From positions 1 to 23,623 of the forward strand of contig CAJVPJ010000490.1 in assembly GCA_910592205.1 (NCBI GenBank): a stretch of DNA of 23,623 nucleotides, read 5' to 3'. The stretch is from Paraglomus occultum (lineage: Eukaryota > Glomeromycota > Glomeromycetes > Paraglomerales > Paraglomeraceae). Under the pieces are notes generated by a model that was not told the DNA's origin, did no database searches, and worked only from the letters and a program-made list of their open reading frames with translations. A program made the translations under genes and the position numbers. Positions 8,639 through 19,569 of this stretch are shown piece after piece (positions within the stretch are counted from its first letter, which is position 1; each line of letters starts with the position of its first letter).

Positions 8639-9536
8639 TCGGTCGCGTGTTTTAATTTGCTTCTAATCCAAATAAAGAATAAAGGGGTCGGTCGCGTGGT
8701 CAACAGGGGAAATAACAGATTGGCTGGTTAAGTAAACACATCTAACTAATTCCATCTTGCATATATCTGTCCTTTGTACTGTCTCTCACTTTATGCAACT
8801 GCTCGTTCTGATATCGAACATTTGTATATACCGGAAGGATTTGGGACAGCTTTTTTATTGCAAGAAATAAAGAATAGCTAACAGTTATCGGGCAAGGATA
8901 AACAATAAGGGACTATAGCTAACGATGATAATAAAGGATTTAACTCGCCCTCTCCCCGTCCATTTAGCGGATGGCTGTGCACAGATATAATAGGCAATGG
9001 CCTGGGGGAATGTGATGTATGGGATATATTGTTAGGATATGTGATAACTGATTGCTATTAATATACAAACCATTATTAATCGGTTTGGAGGCTCCTCTCT
9101 CTTTGTCGTTATTTATTAATAGTAGCATAATGAAATATCGCGACACTCGCTCAGCATATGACGCAAAAAAAGATGTGTTAACTGAATAGAGTTTAAAGTG
9201 TGTTGGTTGTCGAATTAGCATTTGAAACTTTTAGTCATATGACAGATCAGTCATGAGAACACCGCTTATCGATAATGCATAACAATGATGTGATATAATT
9301 TAATATAATAATAATTATAGTGACAACAATTAATGTGGATATAATATTATTTTTATTGAATGTAGTTGTGTATTTACACAATCAATTATATATATATATA
9401 CACCCTTTTCTCCTTTCCGCTCTGCAAGGGAGAGCGTGTTCATGTCGCTAATAATTGATCAGTAATAGATCTATCAAGAAATTTGAGGACCTTTTTTATA
9501 CATTATTAGGATATACTAATTAATAGACAATCACAC
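8639..9536. other. Intergenic and promoter region of the M36 protease
   Basis: AT-rich, with no gene recognised. A TA dinucleotide run at about 9388-9401 is followed by a pyrimidine-rich tract (cccttttctcctttccgctc), and a TATAC lies near 9497, about 40 bp before the ATG. These could be promoter elements for the downstream gene but have no independent support. Confidence 0.35.
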
Positions 9537-12337
9537 ATGAAACGACCCTCGCTCTCCGCATTCCTTTTCTGTATTTCCCTTTCTCTCAACGTCCTCCTTT
9601 CTCATTCACATCGCGTTCGCCTCCCCAACTATGGTATAGACCTCTCTCAGCAAAAATATGTTGCCCGTCCAGTACACGAGTATGTCTATTCCTCCTCTTC
9701 CAGAACAAACCCAACCAGTATAGCGGAAGAATTTGCCCGAAAACATTTAAGTGCAGCTGACTTACTGATCAAGAATGCGTATAAATCGGAGCATAATGGG
9801 ATTACGCATGTATATCTGAGACAGATTGCTAATGGGTTGGAGATTGTTAATGGAGATATTAATGTAAACGTTGATGATCAAGGAAGAATTATCAGCCACG
9901 GAACCTCGGGTTATGGAATGCCCTCAAGTTACCCGATTTGTGCACATTCTTGTCATATGAACTTTACAACTGATAAGGAAATTAAAGACGAAGGAAATAC
10001 AAACCAATTTGTCATTGGATCAAAAAGAGGACGTTCTCGCCGCGGACTTTGCTCTAATCAGAATCCCCACAACGTTAATCGTCATATTCGTAATTATGGT
10101 CGTACGCCGAGGTTAACGCCTATTGAAGCATTACAACGTTTCGCACGACATATTAATCACGAAATTGTCAGGCCCTCGAACATAATAACGAAAACCTCTT
10201 TCGACTCCTCACCTGTATACCAACTTTCCAACGTTCCCTTTGCCCTCTCTGATGTAATTATAAAAGAAGCTTACATTGCCGTGTCTGCATACCTTCTTGA
10301 ACCAGTGTGGGATCTCACGTGCGAAATGGAAGAAAACTGGTATCATGCTCAGATAAATATGTACACTGGACGGATCCATGCCATCATAGACTGGGTATCG
10401 GATGCAATGTATACTGTCTATCCACTAGGAATAAATGATCCATCCGAGGGAGGTCGTACGACTGTCATCGATCCGCATGATGTCATATCATCTCCTGGCG
10501 GTTGGCATACACAGGGCAAAGTCAACTATACCTCTACCATCGGAAATAATGTTTACGCTCACGAGAATTTGGCCGGAAACTGGGAATGGAAAGACAATTA
10601 TCGACCGGAAGGTGGTGTTGATCTAGTGTTTGATTTCCCTCTGGATCTGAAAGACAGGCCTAAAGATTACATCGACTCGAGTATTACTAACCTATTCTAT
10701 TGGAATAACATGGTAAGAAGATGCTGTGGCTGATGAACAACAGTTGCTGATTAGTCAACAACCCTATTTGTTTACTGTCGTTTGTTTGTTTGTTGCCCTT
10801 ATTTTAAATGCCATCGATTTGATCCCATATTAGATTCACGACCTCTTCTATCGCTACGGCTTTAATGAAGTGGCTGGTAATTTCCAACAGAATAACCATG
10901 GAAAAGGAGGAAAAGAAAAAGATGCTGTCATCGCTAATGCACAGGATGGATCAGGGTATGTGCACGTGATACGGATTTATGTTTATAGCTGTGTAACGCT
11001 GTTATCATCGACATGTTTATATATTGCATTATGCACGTCATTTCGTCGATCATGTCTACGCCTGCATATCGTCATCATTCTGTGACACTACATGCATCAC
11101 CCCCTTTATCGCGTAGTTAGAGAGCAGACGTATTTACATCTCATTTTTTTGTCCATCTGAACAGTTACAACAATGCAAACTTTGCAACTCCACCAGATGG
11201 TCAACACGGTAAAATGCGTATGTACGTGTGGGATGTTGTTAAACCATGGAGAGATGGTGATCTCGAGTCTGGAATTGTTGTAAGTTTATCAAACTGGGGA
11301 ATAAAAAGGGAGGAGTTTTGTACTGTAGTACCAGTATGGTATGCACAGATGATGTGATCATGCCGAAGATAACCGGATTCAACCGTTTCTTTCCAAACCT
11401 CAATTAGATCCATGAATACAGTCACGGAATTTCAACTCGTCTAACTGGAGGCCCGGCCAACAGTGGATGTCTCGGATGGGGTGAATCTGGCGGTATGGGA
11501 GAGGGCTGGGGTGATTACTTCGCCACGATATTACGTGTCAAGCCATCCATGGATCGTTCTGTTGAGTTTGGCATGGGCGATTGGGCCAATGGTGGAGAAG
11601 GAATTAGAAGATATAAGGTGAGTGGTGGTTATTTTGTGGGGATTTAAAAAAAAAGGTCATCTATAACATGAAAATGTGCATGAGGATCAAGATCATATCC
11701 TAATTTTAATTTTTAAATTTCCTTCAATTTGGACAGTATTCGACATCGAAAGAGGCAAATCCCGAGACCTTTGTTTGGCTAAGCAAACCTGGATACTGGG
11801 GCGTGCATGCGAAAGGGTAAGTAAGCAACAGCTATACGGTTAGCGCATGGCGAATCTTTTGGCGTCAAATTGTATAAACTCACTTTTCCGTTTACCTCCA
11901 ACAGCGCTGTTTGGGCAAACATGCTATATGAAGTATTCTGGAACCTAGTTGACAAACATGGCTTTACCACACAATGGTTCCCCCCAACATCCACAGATCC
12001 TGATGATCTTCTCTCGTGGTATACATTCTCGACAACACGCAAATACCCCAAGCACGGAAATACACTGGCGATTCAACTCGTCGTCGATGGAATGAAGCTC
12101 CAACCCTGCCGTCCAACATTCATTAATGCGCGTGATGCGATATTACAAGCGGATGAAGTGTTAACCGGTGGTGAGAACTTCTGTGAGATTTGGAAAGCTT
12201 TTGCGAAAAGAGGTTTAGGCACTCAGGCGAAGGTTGTAGGCGGAACGCCATGGGGTGGCGGTGAAAGGAAGGAGAGCTATCAAATTCCGAAAAAGTGTAG
12301 GGACGATGATTATAATTATGATTATAGTGAGGATTGA
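9537..12337 (+). CDS. Secreted M36 metalloprotease (fungalysin)
   Basis: A zinc endopeptidase secreted as an inactive precursor. Exons: 9537-10712, 10834-10955, 11165-11279, 11408-11617, 11737-11816, 11905-12337; phases join cleanly to give 711 aa. Signal peptide at residues 1 to about 24 ([16 protein letters not shown]). An FTP-type propeptide domain at roughly 60-125 ([20 protein letters not shown]), then the propeptide linker. The catalytic domain contains [21 protein letters not shown], and the zinc site HEYSH (His473, Glu474, His477, at the start of exon 4), with the third ligand in [10 protein letters not shown] (Glu503). [15 protein letters not shown] and the C-terminal segment also match the family. 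The tail ([13 protein letters not shown]) is unusually acidic and Tyr-rich. Length and active site are intact, so it should be functional. A secreted protease of this type would act on proteins in soil or at the host interface; that role is inference. Confidence 0.95.
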
Positions 12338-13046
12338 ATTAAGAAAACAATGGTTCGTTATAGAAGAGTAAGGGTTTATGAGGAAGTTTTAAGATCCACG
12401 AAACATATTCATTAGCCTCTTAATCGGTTAGTTGTGACGAAGGCATGGGTAAAACTGTCTTCGTCTGTAGATGCTTTCCTCATAACGAATTACGTGTGTA
12501 TAAATTAAATTATAAATACATATAATTATACAACTGAGAGTGTGAATTTGCAGGGAATGTAGATATTGACTAGAGCATTTATAATTATACACATATAGTC
12601 AAACTACGTAATCAAGACGCAAATGAAAAAGCATTATTGTTGCAAATACGTCTACGAGCTTTTTTTGTTTCACAGGCCTCGATAACAATATGAGATAAAA
12701 TATGTTGTAATATAATAATTTCATGCAGCACAGTGAGAACGATGATAACATTGCTTCAATTTCATAAAAACCTGAAAGGTAAGAATTATTCTTACAATGT
12801 ATGCCGCTATCATTTCAACTCCATTCCAGCTAACATAAACATTAATATGTGATTTATGTTATATTATCATTAATATTATATTGTTGATAAAAATTCAGGC
12901 GTGCAATTTAACGCAGTTGATGTGTATAGTTATATTGAATTTTCAAGTTGAATATTTATTGGCAAGTCACAATGCAAATCATTTACAATCAACTTTAAGT
13001 CGAATTTTGGGTAAAACTAATTACAATATTAAACTTTCACATCCTC
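12338..13046. other. Convergent 3' intergenic region
   Basis: Lies between the 3' ends of the M36 gene (+) and the Hsp104 gene (-). AT-rich, no gene seen. It contains the presumed polyadenylation regions of both genes, including AATAAA on the minus strand at 12960-12955, about 87 bp past the Hsp104 stop. Two similar ataattataca stretches near 12520 and 12580 are the only repeats noticed. Confidence 0.45.
12955..12960 (-). terminator. Polyadenylation signal, Hsp104
   Basis: Minus-strand AATAAA about 87 bp downstream of the Hsp104 stop codon. Confidence 0.45.
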
Positions 13047-16000
13047 TTAATCAAGAATCTCATCCGCATCGTTATCCATACTATCTATTGCCATTTCCTC
13101 CCCTGTGGCTGCATGGTTTTTCATTATTTCGATGTCAGATCCATCTGGTTTAATCGTGATCTTTGCTACTTCTCCGTTTCTAATACTACCGTCTACAAAA
13201 AAATAATGATTGTGATTAATCTTTGTGATGTTTTCATGTACTTCTTCATACGACATCAAATTCTACTTACCAAGAATCATTCTGCTCAATTGATTTAAGA
13301 TTTTATGTTTAATTAATCTATGTATTGGTCTTGCACCATATACCGGATCATATCCATTCTCCGCCATCCAATCATTTGCTTCTGGAGAAGCAACGAGCGC
13401 AATCTGCCTATCTTGAAGGCGCTCGTTTATCTGATTCAGTTGCAATTCTACAATCTTGCGCACGTCTAAACATGAGCAAATGTATGTTAGTTATTCGAAC
13501 CGTGTTGGATTAAACAGCAAACATCATCTTAGCCACTTACGCTGACGTCCAAGTGGAGTAAATATTATAATGTCATCAAGACGGTTGATGAACTCGGGAC
13601 GAAAATGACGTTTAACATCACTCATCACCGCATCTCTCACAGAGTTGTCGATTTGATCGGTTAAAATGCCTTGCAAATGGTAAGAACCTAAATTACTAGA
13701 TATAGCAACGTATTACCATTAACGAACGATTCGAACATTCAGTTATGCATATATTTACAGAATTACATTACCATGACATACCTTGTTAGGATAATAACTG
13801 TATTACTGAAATCAACAACTCTGCCCTGTCCATCAGTTAATCTACCATCATCTAGCACTTGAAGCAAAATATTCAGTACTTGTACGTGGGCCTTTTCAAC
13901 TTCGTCAAACAACACTACACTATATGGACGTCGTCTGACAGCTTCAGTGAGTTGCCCGCCTTCGTCATGTCCGACATAACCAGGTGGCGCTCCGATCAGA
14001 CGAGCAACAGAATGACTACAAGTGAGAGTAAAGTATTAATTAGAACTATATTGTTCTATTAATACTAGGTGATTCTGTATTATTACGTAATCAACGAGCT
14101 TTGCATTCACATACCTCTCCATGTACTCAGACATGTCAATTCGAATGATATACTTCTCATCATCGAATAACTCTTGCGCAAGTGCCTTACTTAGCTCAGT
14201 CTTACCAACACCAGTAGGACCGAGGAACAAGAAACTACCAATTGGTTGATGCTCTCTTGCTAGACCGGCCCTACTTCTTATTACGGCATCAGCGACTGCT
14301 TGCACAGCTTCATTTTGTCCAACGACACGTTTGTGCAAACTCTCAGCTAAGGTCAAAAGTCTTTCTGCCTGACTCTTTGAAAGTCTTGATACAGGAATTC
14401 CGGTCCATCTGGAAACAACCTCCATAATCTGTTCTGGCCCAACTACATCTGTGAAGAGGAGGTCTGAATCACTACGTCTTTGATCTTCATCAGCTTTCTC
14501 CGTTTCGATTCGGACGATTTCTCTTTCAATTTCAGGTATGGCGTAGTATCTCAAGTCCGCTGCCACAGCAAAGTCTTTGCTTCTTTCTGCATCTTCCGCT
14601 TTTGCTTTTACTTCCTCAAGTTTCTGCTTTAAATCTCTTAATCTGTCTAAACGTCTCTTTTCCTCCTCATATTTGGCTTTGAGCGGTAACAGCTCGTCGT
14701 TAATTGTACTGATTTGCTGTTTCACCTCTTTTAATCGTTTCTTACTAGCATCATCTTTTTCTTTAGAAAGTGCAGTGGCTTCAACTTCGAGTTGTAGCAA
14801 GCGTCGTTCCAAGTGATCTATTTTTTCGGGTCTTGAATCTAGTTGGACTCTGGTATTGGCACATGCCTCATCCATTAGATCAATCGCCTTGTCGGGTAAG
14901 AATCTGTTGGTGATGTAACGTGCTGACAGTTGTGCTGCGGCAACAAGTGCTGCATCAGCGATTTTTACACCGTGATGATTCTCATATCTCTCCTTTAATC
15001 CGCGTAACATACTTATAGTATCTATTACGGAAGGCTCCCCGACATATACCTGCTGGAATCTTCTCTCAAAAGCTGCATCTTTTTCAACGTATTTACGGTA
15101 TTCGTTTAACGTTGTTGCACCGATACATCGTAATTCCCCACGTGCGAGCATTGGTTTTAATAAATTGGCCGCATCCATTGAACCTTCGGTTTTACCAGCT
15201 CCAAGAACAAGATGAATTTCATCGATAAACAGTATAATGCCCTCTCGAGAATCTTTCACCTCTTTAAGAAGCGCCTTGAGTCTTTCCTCAAATTCACCAC
15301 GGTATTTAGCTCCAGCTAATGTAAAAAGACGGGTTAGTATCAAACATATCATAGCACCATATTATTACACGTAAAAATACATACCAATGAGAGCACCCAT
15401 ATCTAACGAATACAATTTACAATCAAGTATTCTAGGTACATCCTTTCGAAGAATACGTTGGGCCAGTCCTTCAACAATAGCAGTCTTTCCGACACCCGGC
15501 TCACCAATCAACACGGGATTGTTCTATAAAAAAGAGAAATCATCATATTGGTTTTTTGATTGTAGGCAGTAAAACAAAAGCTGCATATCTTACATAATCT
15601 AATATTCTTTCCACGTACCTTCGTGCGGCGAGCAAGAACTCGAATTACGCGACGAATTTCATCATCTCGACCAATGACAGGATCGAGTTTACCATTTTTG
15701 GCTTGTTCTATGAGATCAATTGCATACTTGCTAAGGGCTTCGTAGTTCTCATCTGCACTTTTCGTTTCCACGCGACGATTTCTTTAACATTAAAATTTGG
15801 TTAATTTGATGCAAACGCTTTTTGGGAAATCTCGAATGCGCATGGACCTAAATTCTAAAGAAAACCCACATACCCTCTAACTTGTTTAATTGCGATTTCA
15901 ATTGTCTTTTTACTAACTCCAGCTTCATTCAGCGCATTTTCGCATTGCCTATCTTCAAACAGTGCCAATATTAAATGATCTTGTGATATATAGGCATCTT

Positions 16001-16310
16001 TCTGCCGTTGTTGAATGTCATGTGCAGCTCGAAAGACTTTTGTCGCTTGCGGCGAAAACCCCAAATCTGTAGGAGCAGGTTCTTGCACCGGCAACTTCAC
16101 GAGCAGTTTTTTGAGATTTCGCTCAGCGGCAACGGCGTCGCCGCCAGATTTATTGATTAAAGACCTGAACAATGAATCACCGTCGGTTGGCTCAATGAGT
16201 GCACAAGCCAAGTGTACCGAAGAAACTTGAACATGAGAATATTCGCGAGCAAGTTCTATTGCCGCTTTGATTGTTTCTTCTGTTTTGTCAGTAAAGTTAA
16301 AGTTGTTCAT
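13047..16310 (-). CDS. HSP104: Hsp104/ClpB-type protein disaggregase
   Basis: A hexameric AAA+ machine that threads aggregated proteins through its pore with Hsp70/Hsp40 help and underlies acquired thermotolerance in fungi. Minus-strand exons in order: 16310-15874, 15781-15619, 15523-15385, 15315-14115, 14015-13782, 13695-13541, 13465-13271, 13192-13047; phases agree and give 889 aa (yeast Hsp104 is 908). N-terminal Clp domain 1 to about 145. NBD1: Walker A GEPGVGKT (207-214), pore-loop KYRG (Tyr251), Walker B ILFIDE (about 274-279). A long coiled-coil middle domain, about 405-530, characteristic of ClpB/Hsp104. NBD2: Walker A GPTGVGKT (612-619), pore-loop GYVG (Tyr660), Walker B VVLFDE (680-685). 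The acidic C-terminus ([11 protein letters not shown]) resembles cytosolic Hsp104 rather than mitochondrial Hsp78, and no transit peptide is present. All ATPase motifs are intact. The gene is convergent with the M36 gene. Confidence 0.96.
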
Positions 16311-16660
16311 AATTATTATTATACAGTGTGTTAGATAGTAACTGAGTCTGATTTAAAGAAATTGCTGTCATGCATCCATCATTCGTTTGTCTTATATATT
16401 CGCAAGAACGCCACGTCTCCATTTCCGAGAATGTTGTGGAGGGAACTAGAATTATTTTGCCATGATCCAGTTCACTGAAGTCATGTGTCATACATAGCGA
16501 AATTCAGCCAAATCAGTTCAATACATAAACAATGTTGCAAATCGGGTTTAAATGCGGTCTCGTGTAACCTAAATCCTTATAAGCCAGTCTTTACTATGCA
16601 TATCGTATCCCATATAGGTTCAAGTCCCAAAGTCAGGCCACAAAAACCTGACCTGTTAAA
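16311..16660 (-). promoter_or_regulatory. Hsp104 proximal upstream region
   Basis: The 350 bp before the Hsp104 start. It holds several imperfect heat-shock-element-like clusters with wrong spacing (TTCCGAGAATGTTG near 16422, TTCACTGAA near 16471) but no perfect GAAnnTTC pair. An AGGTTCAAGTCCC at about 16617 looks like a tRNA B box but has no matching tRNA body. No gene in this stretch. Confidence 0.3.
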
Positions 16661-16689
16661 TATTTGAGTAAGATATTTCTGGCGCCGCT

Positions 16690-17195
16690 CACGTGAATCA
16701 TTTTTTACAAATCCACAATTTCCACACTTTGATGTATACTCTTCCGTGCATTCAATGACCTTGAACTCTGAAATGCGACCAAGTCAGCATCGCAGGTGGC
16801 TGCCTTCAATCGAATCTTTCAAAACCATCCTCGAAGATTCGAATTTGGGTAAACATTAATTCATGCAACGTCCTGTTTGTTTTGTATGTTCCCATTAATT
16901 GTCGAATCGCGTACGAACGTATTTCCCTAGGGGTCTCTTTTATCTAGAGGAGTTCTTCAATTGTGAAGTGCTCATTATTTTTCGTATGACGTTCATATCG
17001 GTAATTCCGTCGTCCTGCACTATATCAAGAACTTTGTTGTACGTCCCATCTCACAGTTCCCATATACTTTTTTAACCTTTCTCTCTCTTCGGGCGTTGGA
17101 TAAAGCCGTATCTTTCGTGTTTTTAATCTCTCTTTGTCGTTTTTGATTTTCAGCCGAGTCCTATAGATTGATAATAGGTTTTCGGGAATTCGTTG
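16690..17195 (-). pseudogene. Broken TnpB/Fanzor-like (IS605 OrfB family) gene
   Basis: On the minus strand a frame open from 17195 reads ENLLSIYRTRLKIKND then KTRKIRLYPTPEERERLKKY and MGTVRW. This is the hallmark of the N-terminal helix-turn-helix of OrfB/TnpB proteins. After the W a one-base insertion (g, near 17045) shifts the frame, and the protein resumes as TYNKVLDIVQDDGITDMNVI and RKIMSTSQLKNSS to a TAA at about 16940. Further along the same strand, 16783-16690 reads FKVIECTEEYTSKCGNCGF, which matches the C-terminal zinc ribbon (EYTSK, CxxCG). The RuvC-like middle, with its catalytic Asp/Glu, is mostly missing or unreadable in the gap of about 150 bp, so this is a deletion derivative and cannot be active. 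TnpB is the RNA-guided nuclease of IS200/IS605; eukaryotic relatives are called Fanzor and are common in fungi. It lies head-to-tail upstream of Hsp104. Confidence 0.75.
16832..16841. promoter_or_regulatory. Heat-shock-element-like site cGAAgaTTCg
   Basis: A perfect two-unit nGAAn-nTTCn palindrome about 520 bp upstream of the Hsp104 start, preceded by a near-match (cGAAtcTTTc, 16811-16820). HSF1 needs about three units for strong binding, so this alone is weak. It lies inside the TnpB-like relic and may be coincidental. A stress-response-like AGGGG is at 16929-16933. Confidence 0.25.
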
Positions 17196-17454
17196 TCATT
17201 AATATTAAGGAACTGAGTACCACGATCTTAGTACTGCTCTTGCCAAGAGCCCATTCGACGCAAATCTGCAGAGACGCTCCTTCCTGGTAACCCTGTGCGA
17301 TCGTTCCACTATAGAATGCAAAGCCCTTGCATTCCGGTCGAGACCTGACCCAATGTCTCTTCTGAACAAAACATATATACTTTACAAAAATTATTGAATC
17401 ATTGACAACGATGTAATAATGGTAATTCAATATTCTTCGTCGCATAATTATCAT
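17196..17454 (-). pseudogene. Possible upstream part of the TnpB-like relic
   Basis: A 97-codon minus-strand frame spans 17454-17161. The portion after a pyrimidine-rich TTTTGTTCAG at about 17370 is protein-like and less AT-rich (KRHWVRSRPECKGFAFYSG, YQEGASLQICVEWALGKSS). It ends in another frame within the start of the TnpB-like piece. It could be the degraded N-terminal extension or upstream exon of that gene, since Fanzor proteins often have such extensions. I cannot match it to a domain. Confidence 0.25.
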
Positions 17455-17987
17455 GCATGTATGCTGAAAAAAACTACGAAAAAAAAATTATTAGATTTGG
17501 GAAGAAGTTGTTATCCAAATGAAATATCGAAAGCCAGTGAGAAGAAAAATAAACTTGATCTTTTATCTATCAGCATGTAATAGTATGGTGTTTTTTTCTA
17601 CAATTATATGGGAATTTATTGCAAGAATGAGATTTAGCTAAGAATAGAGTTCAATACATGTGACTTGAAGTACGTGGCGTACTTCACCAGATGCTAATTA
17701 CTCTTTTACTATATTTTAGAAAAGACACTAGAGACCACAGTGAACACCAATTAAGTATTTTCCGACCATAATAGTATACGCACACGTTTAATGTTTGTGT
17801 AATATATTTAACCGTAAAGACAAGCTGCTGATATGTATTGCCGTCTCTATCCATAAATATCTGAAGAAGACAACTTGCAAGTTGCCGTCGTAATGATCGT
17901 AGCTGTCCAATGAAACTAGCAGTAGTTTTATCAATGTATAAAAGAAGAAAATTTAATACCAAAGTGTCGGGGGAGGCATCCACGATT
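17455..17987. other. AT-rich stretch with probable transposon debris
   Basis: No gene is accepted here. A perfect 8-bp inverted repeat with a 3-bp loop (GAAGTACG-tgg-CGTACTTC) lies at 17667-17685. A 124-codon minus-strand frame covers 18058-17684, but its N-terminal third is made by the termini-like repeats described below, so I do not call it a gene. Confidence 0.3.
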
Positions 17988-18292
17988 CGGTATAGTGAGG
18001 TACTTCTATATAACGAAGTTAGGCCTAAGGTCAAGCAATATTCGGTATAATGAGACAATATATTTACTTCAATTTACAATCAATAATACATGAATATAAT
18101 TAAACAGTTATACTAATCCAATCACTATAAAGCTGATTAGTAGTATATGTAAAAATTCTGTGCATCGAACCTCGATAGGGGTATAACGAGATTTAACTAT
18201 TAAAATTTGTTATAACGTGGGAATTTTACTATTCAGAACCAGAATTCCTTTGGTCTAACGAAAATTCGCTACGGTTTAATGAGGTTCAACTA
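17988..18292. repeat. Cluster of pogo/Tigger-terminus-like repeats
   Basis: Several copies of a degenerate motif occur close together. Read on the minus strand: TACCTCACTATACCGAATCG (about 18001), GTCTCATTATACCGAATATT (about 18056) and GAACCTCATTAAACCGTAGC (about 18289). On the plus strand, GAACCTCGATAGGGGTATAA starts near 18168. Such sequence, a few bases inside a CAGT..GAACCTC end followed by nnTATAACGAG, is typical of the ends of pogo/Tigger-like DNA transposons. The 18165-18292 interval is bounded by inverted ends and may be a tiny internally deleted element. Confidence 0.4.
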
Positions 18293-19247
18293 AATGCCTT
18301 GGCCGTGATAGTGTTTAGTACCAAATCGTTCCGAAGAATAATAAAGCAAAATACGTTCCCGAAGAGTATACGATACTAATACTAACATTTGATTTTTTTA
18401 TCTAATGGCAATTTAACTTTTGTTACGTTTTTTAGCAGTTGGAACATCACGGTATAATTACATGTACGGAAAGAAATTGCTACTATCGTTACTAAATATG
18501 GCAGTCAATAAAATGCATGTTAAAGAATTAAAAATTAGATATTCGAAATATTATTTTAATAACATAAAGTCACCTGATTAATTTAGAAATTAAATCTTCT
18601 CCTAATTACTAAAAAAGTTTAAAACATGTCACCTTGCGAAAATTTGACAGTTTTCATAAAAATTGATTTCTTTTTTTCACACATCAACTATTCATCAGCT
18701 TGGAAAAAGAAACAGTAAGATATTCCCTTACTTTACAAACAACCATGTTTAAATTTTCAATGAGTAAATAAGAAGCATTTTAACTGGTGGCATAAAAGGC
18801 TAAAGCTTCGAGACTTAGACCTTTAAAAGTTTGAACAATGTCTATTTTCTGATTTTTTTTATACAGTAGGTAATGGAGGAGAAAATAAAAATAAACAGTT
18901 TAACCCGTAATCCCGCAGATAAAACTAGTCAAAAACAGCTCTAGTCTCGGAAGTATGTCTTGCGTATGCGTTTTTACTTACTATTTATCGGAAAACCTTA
19001 AAAAAAAAAACAAGTAAACCCGTTTTTTTTTTACATAAACGCATGTTTTTATTGTTCTAACTAAAAAATTCTGACTAATGCAAAGTATTAAGTTTTGTCA
19101 TCTTTCTTCTACCGCAAACCACATTCCAAATACCTACCAGAATAGCTACTGCCTTGTGTTTATGTGACAGTTCACAGTAGCAAGTGAGACATCAATGACT
19201 TAGAACAAGTTCACAGACACTATAGACGAATTTATTAATAAGCAGAT
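18293..19247. other. AT-rich gap, no gene recognised
   Basis: Long A/T runs and no coding frame of useful composition. Poly-A and poly-T tracts (near 19000-19030) are the main landmarks. Confidence 0.4.
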
Positions 19248-19249
19248 TA

Positions 19250-19567
19250 CCGTAAACTCTCATAAATAAAAGCCCACCATGAATAAGGGCCCCCCTATAT
19301 AAAAGTGGCGATCATGTGATAAGATCTGTAATGGTTTGAAAACGGTTAACCCCCCTACCCCCCTCATCACCCACTTTATTATCAACCAATAACGCCATAT
19401 ATGATATATGCAGCTCATGATTATGTAATAAACGAAAATAACGCGGGCAACTGTTACGTGACGATGGGTGGCTTAAAAACAATGCAAAATGATCTACAAC
19501 CAACCCATCCATGAATAAGAGCCCCCTTATATGATGAAGGGGGGCCCTTATTCATGAGAGTTTACGG
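19250..19567. mobile_element. 318-bp MITE with TA target duplication
   Basis: The two ends are inverted copies: CCGTAAACTCTCATAAATAA on the left and, on the opposite strand, CCGTAAACTCTCATGAATAA on the right. About 24 of 26 bases match through the following GCCC. Each end is flanked by TA (19248-19249 and 19568-19569), the target of Tc1/mariner-type transposases. Inside, the motif catgaataagggccc recurs (19278, 19510, and inverted at 19543-19557), so subterminal repeats are present. No transposase frame; it is non-autonomous. Confidence 0.75.
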
Positions 19568-19569
19568 TA

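Noticed and set aside
8964-9221. 85-codon minus-strand frame.
   Set aside because: No domain and no convincing composition; AT-rich intergenic sequence.
14242-14816. Plus-strand frames over the Hsp104 middle region.
   Set aside because: Antisense by-products of the Hsp104 coding sequence.
16615-16628. AGGTTCAAGTCCC resembles a tRNA B box.
   Set aside because: The flanking bases do not form a T-stem, and no acceptor stem, anticodon arm or matching A box was found at the right distance.
17667-17685. Perfect 8-bp inverted repeat GAAGTACG-tgg-CGTACTTC.
   Set aside because: No adjacent gene end or U-tract gives it a role; a single short palindrome in this length of DNA is not significant.
17684-18058. 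124-codon minus-strand frame.
   Set aside because: Its N-terminal third is made by terminal-repeat-like motifs (SLYRSTSLYR comes from repeated CTATACCG sequence), and the rest has no recognisable domain.
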